A DNA stretch of 64,000 bases from Chloroflexota bacterium (lineage in GTDB: Bacteria; Chloroflexota; Anaerolineae; Anaerolineales; Anaerolineaceae), in assembly GCA_016887485.1 (NCBI GenBank), contig CP069394.1, positions 372,001-436,000 on the forward strand, given 5' to 3'. A program made the translations under genes and the position numbers. Shown here piece after piece: positions 8,033-15,508 of this stretch (position 1 is its first letter; the number at the start of each line of letters is the position of its first letter). The notes beneath the pieces were generated by a model. That model saw only the letters and a program-made list of their open reading frames with translations. It did no database searches and was not told where the DNA came from.

Positions 8033-8923
8033 TTAGGGCAGGTCCCAATAGCGGATCTGATCCAGCCACATGGTGAAGTCCACGCCGCTGTCTCCGCCAA
8101 CAAAGACGCCGAAGATCCCTTCGGTGAAGGTGTCATCTGTGACCTCGTTGACCTTGCTGCCGTTGATATAGAAGGAGAGTGTGTCGCCATCGGCCATCAC
8201 GCCCAGGGTATTGACTTCATTCGCTCCTTTGATGATCTTGTCGCTGGCGGTCCAGCCGATCAGCACGGTCATCTTCGGGTCATCCCAGAGGCGCAGGCTG
8301 TATTTGCCGTCACAGGTGATGCCGAACAGGTAACCCTGGCTGGCGCCGGAGGTCTTGGGTGTGCGGAACATCAGCCCGTAATGGTCGGTGCCGGAGCAGG
8401 CAGGGGTTTGAAATTTACCTTCGAGATAGAAGTTGTCCGGTGCAGGCCAGGAGAGCCGCCAGCCGTCCAAATCCGTGATGGCTGTCAGTTTCATGTAGCC
8501 GCCATTGAATTTGATTTCAGTGAAGGCATCGTTGTCGGTCAGCCAGTTATTGCCGTTATCCAAATTGTCCACCCAATTTGGGGTGCCTAGGGAGGCGGCG
8601 GGGTCGGTGTCTGACATTGTGGGGGTTGGCGCGAGGGTAGCTGTGACGGTTGGTGTGGGCGTTTCCGTAGCTTCGACGATTTCTTCAGTCGGCTCTTCAG
8701 TTACAGTTTCTTCAGTAGCCTCTTCTGTCACGGTTATGTCCTCAGTGCTCTCCGCAGTGGGGGAGACCAGCACTTCGACGGGTGTGCCTGTGAGGATTTT
8801 TGCGATCTCGGTTGCCATGCTCTCGTCCGTCGGCTCTTCAGCAGCCTGATTGATGGGGAGGTTACATCCCGCCAGGAGCAGGGCGATTATTACAATTGAA
8901 ATGAAAGTCAGTCTCTTCTTCAT
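8033..8923 (-). CDS. Lipoprotein with a LamG-like C-terminal domain, paralogue of 5771-6601
   Basis: A 296-residue predicted lipoprotein. The start is placed at the ATG at 8923, four codons inside the longest frame, because the Lys-Arg signal peptide begins there and GGATGG precedes it. The lipobox is LAGC, followed by a long Thr/Glu/Pro linker (to about residue 120) and a beta-rich domain matching the paralogue on the other side of the oxoamine synthase gene. Shared landmarks are CSGTDHYGLMFR, GITCDGKYSLR, LSFYINGSKV and a C-terminal IRYWDLP. It is probably anchored to the outer face of the membrane with its domain held away from it. No catalytic residues are recognisable. Confidence 0.75.
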   Translation of the reverse strand: MKKRLTFISIVIIALLLAGCNLPINQAAEEPTDESMATEIAKILTGTPVEVLVSPTAESTEDITVTEEATEETVTEEPTEEIVEATETPTPTVTATLAPTPTMSDTDPAASLGTPNWVDNLDNGNNWLTDNDAFTEIKFNGGYMKLTAITDLDGWRLSWPAPDNFYLEGKFQTPACSGTDHYGLMFRTPKTSGASQGYLFGITCDGKYSLRLWDDPKMTVLIGWTASDKIIKGANEVNTLGVMADGDTLSFYINGSKVNEVTDDTFTEGIFGVFVGGDSGVDFTMWLDQIRYWDLP

Positions 8924-9093
8924 ATTGCCATCCATTCAGTAGATATTTTCGACCTCAAATAAAATGACGTGCAGTTATGGAAAGAAGTTCCCCATAACCT
9001 GATTCTAGCACGAGGCCAGCTTCTTGTCATCTTAGGCGTGCAAGAATCTGGCCATTCTAGGGTCAACATCAGAGGATAGTGTCAAAATGGGCG

Positions 9094-9102
9094 TGGTATA
9101 AT
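9094..9102 (+). promoter_or_regulatory. Extended -10 promoter of the Mrr-like gene
   Basis: The sequence TGGTATAAT is an extended -10 (TGN-TATAAT) about 70 bases before the start at 9170. No good -35 hexamer is seen at the usual distance, which is normal for extended -10 promoters. Confidence 0.4.
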
Positions 9103-9169
9103 CCCAAATGAGTCAGGGCTTGCCAAATTTGGCAGCCAATTTTCTTTTTAAATCAAAGGAATGCTCCTG

Positions 9170-9877
9170 ATGGAAGGTTTCATCGCAATTTTCACTATAC
9201 TTTATGCTTTCTGGCCCCTGATCATCTTTTTTGGTTTTCGGCCCTTCTTTCAACGCGGAGAATTCTTTCCAGATCGGATAAGACGAGCATCCAATCGGGT
9301 TTTCTTCGGATGGATCGTCTGGGGAGCATTTTGGGGATATCTGCTTGCCAATGACACCCAGCCATTTTCGCTGATTCCGGAGCCATTGAACACCGTTCTC
9401 TTTATCTCCCTGGGTGTGATCTCAGGTGGGGTGTCGATTGGCTTCTGGTGGCATCACCACAACGAGCATCGAATCAGCCTGGCGGATGCCCAAACGCTGG
9501 AAGACCTGATGGCGCTTTCACCGGATAATTTTGAAGCATTGATTGCCAAATTATTTGAAGCCTATGGGCATCAGACAGCCGTCATGGGTGGGAATGGCGA
9601 TCATGGCGTGGATGTGGTGGTCATGACGAGCGAGGGGGAAAAATGGATTGTGCAGTGCAAGCGATACAGCGGCTCAGTGGGAGAGCCGATTGTGCGGGAT
9701 CTCTATGGCACCCTCTTGCATGAGGATGCCCAGAAAGCCTATTTAATTACTACTGGCGGATTGACCCGTCAGGCTGTTGCATGGGCCGAGGGCAAGCCGA
9801 TCGTCCTTTATGATGGCGATGGGCTTGTCCGCCTGATCCGCAGGACGCAATCCGCCAGGAATAGAAGCGCAATTTAA
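9170..9877 (+). CDS. Membrane-anchored Mrr-like restriction endonuclease-fold protein
   Basis: A 235-residue protein. The ATG at 9170 is preferred over 9161 because AAAGGA ends nine bases before it. Two or three hydrophobic segments fill the first ~100 residues (IAIFTILYAFWPLIIFF; VFFGWIVWGAFWGYLL; VLFISLGVISGGVSIGF). The C-terminal half is an Mrr_cat-type nuclease domain: FEALIAKLFEAYG (helix with the conserved Glu), GDHGVDVVV (catalytic Asp) and the WIVQCKRY strand (Q-x-K). The family cuts DNA, often modified DNA, and some members act in defence or repair. Here the domain would face the cytoplasm from the membrane. No modification gene or other defence gene is adjacent, so the role is unknown. 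Confidence 0.75.
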   Translation: MEGFIAIFTILYAFWPLIIFFGFRPFFQRGEFFPDRIRRASNRVFFGWIVWGAFWGYLLANDTQPFSLIPEPLNTVLFISLGVISGGVSIGFWWHHHNEHRISLADAQTLEDLMALSPDNFEALIAKLFEAYGHQTAVMGGNGDHGVDVVVMTSEGEKWIVQCKRYSGSVGEPIVRDLYGTLLHEDAQKAYLITTGGLTRQAVAWAEGKPIVLYDGDGLVRLIRRTQSARNRSAI

Positions 9878-9878
9878 T

Positions 9879-10949
9879 TTAGGCCAGAGCGTCAGCGATC
9901 TGTTGAACCAGGCGTTGAACCTGGATTCCATGTTCGAGAGTGGGCACGAAGCTGATGTCCGGGGCGCCGCCCAGGAAGAGGTAGTGGTTGTGCACCATTG
10001 CGCGCAGCCAGCCGGCGGGGCTGTAACCGGCGTAGAACTTCGACGCGGGTGAGTAATTACCGTAAACATCGTGCCGCTGCCAGCCTTCTTCCGGCAGGTA
10101 GCTCATGTAGATATCAGGCTGAGCGGTGTCAAAGACGATCGACCCAATGGTGCCGTAGATTTCAACTTTCAATTGATCGCCTGTTCCAGCCGAGATGCGG
10201 CTGGCGGTCATGGTACCGATCGCACCAGTCTGGGTTTCCTGAAGCATGGCGGTTGTGCAGAGGTCGCTTTTTTCTGGGAAGCCGGTCAGGTTGGCGTTGG
10301 TGGTGAATGCGTCCTGAACAGTCAGGGTATCACCCAGGAAGGCTGTGAGCAGGCTGAGGATGTGAGAGCCCAAGTCCACAGTGGCACCATTGACCGGGAT
10401 GGGCAAAAGGCGGCTGGTGCGCTTGGCCCGATAGTCTGCGCTGAGGTAGCTGCTGTGCAGGTATTCCGTTCGGAAATGAACCGGATCACCAAATTTGCCG
10501 GTCTGCCAGTGGGCCAGGGCTTGACGCACGGGGGATTTCTGCAGGAATTGGAACCCCATCATTACGAATTTACCGTGATCGGTTTTGCTGATCTCTTCCA
10601 GCTGGGCCAATTCTTCGCGGGAAGAGGCAACGGGTTTTTCTACGTAAATCCGTTTGATAGTTGGGCTTTTGATCGCTTCGATTAATTGGGGGGCATGGGC
10701 GGGGTTTGCGCCCAGAATATACACCGCATCCAGGTCATCCCGTTCCCAAACGGCTTCCGGCGCGCACGATTCAGCGAAACCATAGCGGTTGGCGAAAGCC
10801 TCTCTGTGCGCCGGTGTGGGCGATGCCGCCACAACCCGCTCGATCTTGGGCATCCCCTCGTAATAATGTTGAACGGCGTCCAATGCATATGTATGCGCTT
10901 TGGCAATGCTGCCCGTTCCCAGGAAACCAATTCGTAATGTCTTTTCCAT
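9879..10949 (-). CDS. Gfo/Idh/MocA-family oxidoreductase
   Basis: A 356-residue NAD(P)-dependent sugar oxidoreductase family protein. The N-terminal Rossmann motif GFLGTGSIAKAH is near residues 8-19, and the signature EKP sits in RIYVEKPVASS near residue 100. The C-terminal alpha/beta domain contains VDLGSHILSLLTAFLG, where the conserved Asp and His of this family are found. It oxidises or reduces a sugar, inositol or related ketone; the substrate cannot be read from the sequence. GGAGG precedes the ATG. It ends one base from the stop of the convergent Mrr-like gene and has no sugar transport or isomerase genes near it. Confidence 0.85.
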   Translation of the reverse strand: MEKTLRIGFLGTGSIAKAHTYALDAVQHYYEGMPKIERVVAASPTPAHREAFANRYGFAESCAPEAVWERDDLDAVYILGANPAHAPQLIEAIKSPTIKRIYVEKPVASSREELAQLEEISKTDHGKFVMMGFQFLQKSPVRQALAHWQTGKFGDPVHFRTEYLHSSYLSADYRAKRTSRLLPIPVNGATVDLGSHILSLLTAFLGDTLTVQDAFTTNANLTGFPEKSDLCTTAMLQETQTGAIGTMTASRISAGTGDQLKVEIYGTIGSIVFDTAQPDIYMSYLPEEGWQRHDVYGNYSPASKFYAGYSPAGWLRAMVHNHYLFLGGAPDISFVPTLEHGIQVQRLVQQIADALA

Positions 10950-10982
10950 GATAGCCTCCGATGTTTTCTCTCATTATACGAA

Positions 10983-11009
10983 GAAACCGCCAAACTATCT
11001 GGCGGTTTC
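10983..11009 (-). terminator. Terminator of the 11052-11654 lipoprotein
   Basis: A perfect 9-bp stem GAAACCGCC/GGCGGTTTC (10983-10991 and 11001-11009) with a 9-base loop. On the minus strand it is followed by TTCGT, a weak U-tract. Confidence 0.6.
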
Positions 11010-11051
11010 GAGAGAATCTGGAAGATTTTAAGCTAATTGAGAAAATCAATG

Positions 11052-11654
11052 TCAATCCAGGTGCAGGATCAACAACCAACCCTCACCACTGACTTGAGCG
11101 CCATCCATAAGCGGGAATGTGGCCTCGACCTGGGGGGAGCCTTCCCAGGGATAGGAATATTCCACGCCTTCAACCGTCACCACGATCATCTGTTGGCCGG
11201 TCATTTCAATGAGTACATTCAGCGTACCCGTTTCATCTGATGAGACACAGTCACCGGTGACGGAAGTCACTCCATCAAAAGTCACAGCGAAGGAACCCCA
11301 GTCGGCGGTCAGGATATCTTCGTAGTAGTCAACCGCACCGCTGCCCGTCACAAGGTAGGCATTTCCTTCCTGAACGACCTGGAAGGGGATGGTGGCGAAG
11401 GTGTAGGGTGAAAGGCCAACCGCCTCCGATGGGCCAACCAGCAGTTGTAATTCCAGTGTGCCGCTTAGATTTGCGCACGGGTCATTGGGATCGGTTGGGG
11501 TGGCGACCCCGCTGCCAACGAAATCAGTCGGCGTGGGCGTGACCTCAGAGGTTGTCCCGGCACCGGGAGAAGATAGCAGACTGCAACTCAATGTAGTGGC
11601 TGCCATCAATATCACAACCATTAGTAGAGCTAGTCGTTTGTTCTTTTTAACCAT
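11052..11654 (-). CDS. Small secreted lipoprotein of unknown function
   Basis: A 200-residue predicted lipoprotein. The start is set at 11654 because GGAGGG lies a few bases upstream and the Lys-rich signal peptide starts there. The lipobox is TLSC near residue 24. After a short Thr/Ser/Pro linker the mature part (about residues 50-200) is beta-rich with two regular cysteines (DPCANLSGTLEL; GDCVSSDETG) that could form a disulfide. No known domain is recognised. Its neighbours are a sugar oxidoreductase and the AT-rich islet upstream, and it has its own terminator, so it is probably monocistronic. Confidence 0.65.
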   Translation of the reverse strand: MVKKNKRLALLMVVILMAATTLSCSLLSSPGAGTTSEVTPTPTDFVGSGVATPTDPNDPCANLSGTLELQLLVGPSEAVGLSPYTFATIPFQVVQEGNAYLVTGSGAVDYYEDILTADWGSFAVTFDGVTSVTGDCVSSDETGTLNVLIEMTGQQMIVVTVEGVEYSYPWEGSPQVEATFPLMDGAQVSGEGWLLILHLD

Positions 11655-11856
11655 ATTTCCCTCCAGTATAGAAAAAATTTTCTGAAAAGACAAAGCGGAT
11701 GGTATGTTGTCAACGGGATAGGTTGTGCTGAGGTGTGGGTTGTGATGCTGGAATTAATGCAGACTGAAATTGTTTTTTCAGAATGATCATCTCTTAATTA
11801 TATTACCAATCCTGAGGATATAAACTTCCCAACGAGTGATATGTCTGAGTGAAAAA

Positions 11857-12480
11857 TTATTTATGGGATAATTTTAATTTGATTTCATCTGGTGATAACC
11901 AGACGTCATCAATAAATCCATGGATAGGTTTGCCATTCAACCAAAAAACCTCACCCCGCTCTTCCATATTGAAAATACCACAAACACCTTGATGTTCCTT
12001 CAGCAGGTTTGTGAATTGGGTCCGGATGGATTTGGAGTAATAGAACAGGTTGCTCATCCGTGTCCCGGTGGTTCCAAAATTGAGCAGTACCAAGTCTTGC
12101 AGATCCAAAATAATTTCAGGGTAGTAAGCAGACAAGTCATTATAAACAGTTAGGTAGATATAACCGACAGATACCGGATATTGGAAATGATTTCCAATTG
12201 CGAGTGTGGATTTATCTGTAACTTCTTGGCCGTGACCCCAATCAATAATGGCATCGTCTTCTTCAAAGATCAATACCGTATCAAACCCAAATTCCGGGTT
12301 GTTATAGCAAATGATTTCATCTTCAAATGAACCTGGATTAAGGGGGATTTCCAAAATATGATCGGGAAAGAGAATTTTGGCAGGTGGGAAATACTTCTCG
12401 GCGAATTTGGAGATTCCCAGCAGGACATCTTCCAATTGATCGTTTTTAAAATACAACATGTAAGAATATAACAACCCCAT
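11857..12480 (-). CDS. Hypothetical protein in an AT-rich islet
   Basis: A 207-residue protein with no signal peptide and no recognised domain. The start is the ATG at 12480: TTGAGGATAATTTCA before it supplies a GAGG ribosome site, whereas the longer frame would begin at the TTG inside that site. The sequence is rich in aromatic and acidic residues (YFPPAKILFPDHILEIP, FEEDDAIIDWGHG) and looks like a soluble globular protein. It and its two upstream neighbours are more AT-rich than the surrounding genes, which suggests a different history. No function is proposed. Confidence 0.55.
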   Translation of the reverse strand: MGLLYSYMLYFKNDQLEDVLLGISKFAEKYFPPAKILFPDHILEIPLNPGSFEDEIICYNNPEFGFDTVLIFEEDDAIIDWGHGQEVTDKSTLAIGNHFQYPVSVGYIYLTVYNDLSAYYPEIILDLQDLVLLNFGTTGTRMSNLFYYSKSIRTQFTNLLKEHQGVCGIFNMEERGEVFWLNGKPIHGFIDDVWLSPDEIKLKLSHK

Positions 12481-12512
12481 TGAAATTATCCTCAATAAAA
12501 GCTGATAGCTGA

Positions 12513-12731
12513 TTAATAATCTTCCAAATGGAGATCTGCAATCGCTTTGGACATGAAGAGGCTAGAAAACAAGGGCAGGGGGATCAGCCACCACCAGACG
12601 ATTTGAATGTTAGCTTGACCCAAGCCGTTAATCAGACGAATGATAACAGCCAGCACGCCATCCAGTCCCAGTCCCAGGAACAGGCCCATGAAGAAACCGG
12701 TGAGATATTCAATTGACCGCTGAGGGTTCAT
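12513..12731 (-). CDS. Small two-helix membrane protein
   Basis: A 72-residue protein with two hydrophobic stretches (about residues 9-32 and 42-61) and charged ends. GGGAG lies in front of the ATG at 12731. It is 32 bases upstream of the 11857-12480 gene and probably co-transcribed with it. No family is recognised. Confidence 0.5.
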   Translation of the reverse strand: MNPQRSIEYLTGFFMGLFLGLGLDGVLAVIIRLINGLGQANIQIVWWWLIPLPLFSSLFMSKAIADLHLEDY

Positions 12732-12874
12732 GGGAGGTCTCCCATTGTGTGTATCTGGGCAAATAAGGTTCGTTTTTAGAGGTTTTATTCTATTCGGTTA
12801 CGCAATCTAACAGGGATGACGGATTATGGATCCTCCATGAGAGCGGGAAGGAGGAAATTATGGCTTTTTGGTTG

Positions 12875-13255
12875 TTATTTCTTTGCGTACCGGCCAGCGA
12901 GATAGCCAAGGATTATTATCACCAATCCAATTACGAGAAACAACCAATTTGATAGAAGGAGTTCGATGCTCTTTTCCCGCATGGCAGCACCAATCCATTC
13001 AAAGAGAACTATCATGACTCCAAGTGGCATCATGATCCATGAAAAGGTTTGGGCTATCTTCTTTATTGTTGGCCTTTCGGTGCCTAAAAAATAACGAACG
13101 CTCCCAACAATTACACCTAAGAATCCAACTGGGGTTAAAAAATACGGTGCGAGAATTGATCCGAGGGTACTATCAGTTGGCCCGGATATTAGCGCTCTAA
13201 TTCCCAGGAATAAAAGGATTACACCAACGTTTATTAGGCCATGAATATCGTTCAT
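12875..13255 (-). CDS. Four-helix membrane protein of unknown function
   Basis: A 126-residue protein with four predicted transmembrane helices (about residues 5-23, 32-56, 69-90 and 99-121) and a short basic C-terminus (AGRYAKK). TTGGAGAG precedes the ATG. It is the first of three small minus-strand genes in an AT-rich stretch that begins after tRNA-Pro. No homologous family is recognised. Confidence 0.55.
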   Translation of the reverse strand: MNDIHGLINVGVILLFLGIRALISGPTDSTLGSILAPYFLTPVGFLGVIVGSVRYFLGTERPTIKKIAQTFSWIMMPLGVMIVLFEWIGAAMREKSIELLLSNWLFLVIGLVIIILGYLAGRYAKK

Positions 13256-13417
13256 AATCTCTCCAATATTATTAATATATAACTAATTCCTGGATTATAT
13301 AAATACTTCTTTATTTTACTATTAAAAATCATACGAAATTTGGCACGGGTGTGATTTTCGAATTTTCTGTTATCTGCTCGAAGTTGGGATATCAGAGTAG
13401 TAGTGAATTAAATGAAA

Positions 13418-13443
13418 AAGGGATTGCTGATTAGCAATCCCTT
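13418..13443 (-). terminator. Terminator of tRNA-Pro
   Basis: A perfect 11-bp stem (AAGGGATTGCT, 13418-13428, with 13433-13443) whose minus-strand reading ends in CCCTTTTTC. It begins four bases after the CCA end of the tRNA. Confidence 0.85.
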
Positions 13444-13446
13444 AAT

Positions 13447-13524
13447 TGGTCGGGGCGCTGGGATTCGAACCCAGGGCCTCTTACACCCCATGCAAGCGCG
13501 CTAGCCGGACTGCGCCACGCCCCG
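13447..13524 (-). tRNA. tRNA-Pro (anticodon GGG)
   Basis: On the minus strand the sequence folds into a full cloverleaf: acceptor CGGGGCG/CGCCCCG, D-stem GCGC/GCGC, anticodon stem CTTGC/GTAAG with loop ATGGGGT (anticodon GGG), T-arm CTGGG-TTCGAAT-CCCAG, discriminator A and an encoded CCA end. It decodes CCC and CCU proline codons. A terminator follows at once, so it is expressed alone or read from the methyltransferase operon upstream. Confidence 0.97.
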
Positions 13525-13584
13525 ATTTCAGAGTGATATTATAGCCGCCTTTGGATGATTTTGCAAGCAAATGATCAAATTCAT

Positions 13585-14346
13585 TCACTCGCCAACCCAG
13601 CCAATGGCATAGTGGGTTGGGATGATCATAACCCGTTCCCCGTTGTTTCGGGCATCAACATCAAATAATTCAAATTGGTCCAAATCGGCTCTTGTGACCA
13701 TGTCTTTGAGGTCCGAACGAAGGACCTGCCATTCCAGAGAATCTTCTGCTATCAGGTCCTGTTCCAGCTCCTCATCGAGTGTCTCGGTGTAGGTGTTGCG
13801 AAGTCCAACTTGCTGGTACAGGTCATTAAGTTTGGATCCCATTTCAACATCAGCCCCTTGCCGCACCAGTGATTCATTCTGGATCAGTCCTAGCTCATCC
13901 AGCGGTGGGGGATAGTCGATCCGGCTGGTGTAATCCGGTTCTGCCAGGGCGATCACTGCGCCGCCGGGATGAGTCACACGTTTCATCTCAGCCAGCACCT
14001 GAACGGGATCCGCTACCCAAAGCAGCAGGTAATGACAATAGACAGTGTCAAAGCTGTCATCAGCAAAGGGCAGCTGGTGTCCGTCCGCTTGGGTGAGCTG
14101 GTATACGGGGTTTTCATTATGGGCAAAACAAAGACTGGGGTGGTATATATCCACCCCAGTCAGGGTAAAGTCAAATTCTTCTGTAATGGCACCCATCACC
14201 GCACCGGTTCCGCAGCCAACTTCTAAAACCTTACAGCCGGGTTTCAGGCCAGCCTGTTCAAAGAGGTGCCGGCGGATTTCAGTTGTCCAGCCGGCTTGCT
14301 GCTGAAAACGGGAGTGCCAATCGGCCAGAGTGAGTTCCGGGTTCAT
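13585..14346 (-). CDS. Class I SAM-dependent methyltransferase in the radical SAM operon
   Basis: A 253-residue methyltransferase with SAM motif I VLEVGCGTG near residues 40-48, the acidic loop GVDIYHP, and the post-I/II segment DSFDTVYCHYLLLW followed by AEMKRVTHPGGAVIALAEP, which fits the UbiE/Methyltransf_11 group. It transfers a methyl group to an unknown acceptor in the cytoplasm. Its start codon overlaps the stop of the preceding gene (ATGA at 14346-14343), so it is translationally coupled to the cysteine-less radical SAM-like protein. It is the last gene of the operon from 19073. Its position suggests a role in maturing the same product, but a general metabolic methyltransferase is not excluded. 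Confidence 0.85.
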   Translation of the reverse strand: MNPELTLADWHSRFQQQAGWTTEIRRHLFEQAGLKPGCKVLEVGCGTGAVMGAITEEFDFTLTGVDIYHPSLCFAHNENPVYQLTQADGHQLPFADDSFDTVYCHYLLLWVADPVQVLAEMKRVTHPGGAVIALAEPDYTSRIDYPPPLDELGLIQNESLVRQGADVEMGSKLNDLYQQVGLRNTYTETLDEELEQDLIAEDSLEWQVLRSDLKDMVTRADLDQFELFDVDARNNGERVMIIPTHYAIGWVGE

Positions 14347-15497
14347 TTAGACCAGATCTGCTCCCATTCATCGGTCAGCAGGTTGCCCATGATCTGATCC
14401 GCCAACCCCTGAGCGGGGAGGACGTCGCCATCGGGTTCCACATAGAGCCAGGCCTTGCCAGCGCCTTCCACGAAGGCTTCGTCGCCTTCTTTTTCAAGCT
14501 CCAGCGAAACGGGATTATTGCTGGAATAAGGCACGGGCAGGTCCCAGACAAGGTCCAGCTGCTGCACTGCGGCGTAGTCTCGCAGGCTTTGCAGTTTCTC
14601 AGCCATTTCCGGGTCGGCCACGCTGAGTGAGAGGGCATTTGCGCCCATTTCCGCCAGCCGTTTGATCGTGGGCTTGAGGTCAGAGCCGTTACGGAGGGTA
14701 AGATGCACGGTTGTGAAGAGGTCATCCGGGAGCACTGTCTCCAGGACTTTCCAGTCACGATCATCTTCCGGGTCGAAGATCATCATGAAGTGATCCAGGC
14801 CGCTGGTCAGCAGGGTGTCTAGGTAGGCTTTATCACCCAGCCTGAGCCCATCGGATAAGAGCCCGGTCACGAGGCCCAGGTCTTCCGCTTCCTGAAGCAG
14901 TTCAGGGAGGTCTTCCCGCAGAGTCGGTTCACCACCAGTGTAGAGGATGTGAGGGATGCCAACCTGATAGGCTTTATTGAGAACGGTTTTCCATTCTTTG
15001 GTGGTCAGTTCCCGATCCACACGGTCCACGGGGGCATCGGTTTCGTGGCTGTCCCTATCCACCCGGTAGGTCAGGGCGCAATCCAGCCGGTAAGGGGCGG
15101 AGATGTCCGCTTTATAGGGTTCCTGGCGTTCAATGCCCAGATAGGTCACCGGGTCCAGATCAGGGGTGTGAATCAGGGTCTGGATTTGATCCTGAAAGGC
15201 CTCAAAGTCCAGATTGACCTGTTCCGGGTTCACCTGGTACCGCTTGGCGACGATTGATGCGATTTCCGCTGCCGGAGTGCCTTTGATGATGTGATAGGCA
15301 TATTCCACAGCGCTCTGGTTGAGATGCAGGACGGTGGAAGCGTTGATAACGAGGATCCCGCTGCCATCTCCTTCAATCCGGAGGTGCAGCCGGTATTGGT
15401 CTTCCTGATCCGCCGGTGACAGGTAACTGTACATGCCGGTTGGGAGGGGTTGTTTGTTTGAGAAAAATTGCTTGATAGATTGAATGAGATTGGCCAT
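14343..15497 (-). CDS. Radical SAM-like protein without cluster cysteines (pseudoenzyme) with PqqD-like domain
   Basis: A 384-residue paralogue of the radical SAM enzyme upstream. The start at 15497 has GGAG eight bases away and leaves 11 bases after the previous stop; the longer frame would run into that gene. Residues ~20-110 match the PqqD-like N-terminus of the paralogue (YRLHLRIEGDGSGILVIN, VLHLNQSA). The TIM-barrel part keeps PYRLD-ALTYR, TGGEPTL (187-193) and the LxxGLDHxxxxxDP region, but the CxxxCxxC motif is replaced by VDRDSHET (146-153). The SPASM-like end stops after MGNLLTDEWEQIWSK and has none of the seven cysteines of the paralogue. Only one cysteine (C140) remains. The frame is intact and coupled to both neighbours, so this is a maintained non-catalytic protein, perhaps a scaffold or peptide-binding partner, rather than a pseudogene. 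Confidence 0.82.
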   Translation of the reverse strand: MANLIQSIKQFFSNKQPLPTGMYSYLSPADQEDQYRLHLRIEGDGSGILVINASTVLHLNQSAVEYAYHIIKGTPAAEIASIVAKRYQVNPEQVNLDFEAFQDQIQTLIHTPDLDPVTYLGIERQEPYKADISAPYRLDCALTYRVDRDSHETDAPVDRVDRELTTKEWKTVLNKAYQVGIPHILYTGGEPTLREDLPELLQEAEDLGLVTGLLSDGLRLGDKAYLDTLLTSGLDHFMMIFDPEDDRDWKVLETVLPDDLFTTVHLTLRNGSDLKPTIKRLAEMGANALSLSVADPEMAEKLQSLRDYAAVQQLDLVWDLPVPYSSNNPVSLELEKEGDEAFVEGAGKAWLYVEPDGDVLPAQGLADQIMGNLLTDEWEQIWSK

Positions 15498-15508
15498 ATC
15501 CGCTCCGT

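Noticed and set aside
12732-12874. Additional small gene in the AT-rich islet
   Set aside because: No open frame with a ribosome site is visible in this gap.
13447-13524. Active integration site at tRNA-Pro
   Set aside because: No integrase and no direct repeat of the tRNA 3' end was found nearby; only composition hints at an old insertion.
14343-15497. Pseudogene call for the cysteine-less radical SAM protein
   Set aside because: The frame is intact, has a ribosome site, is coupled to the methyltransferase by ATGA and keeps most of the fold landmarks, so loss of the cysteines looks like a change of role.
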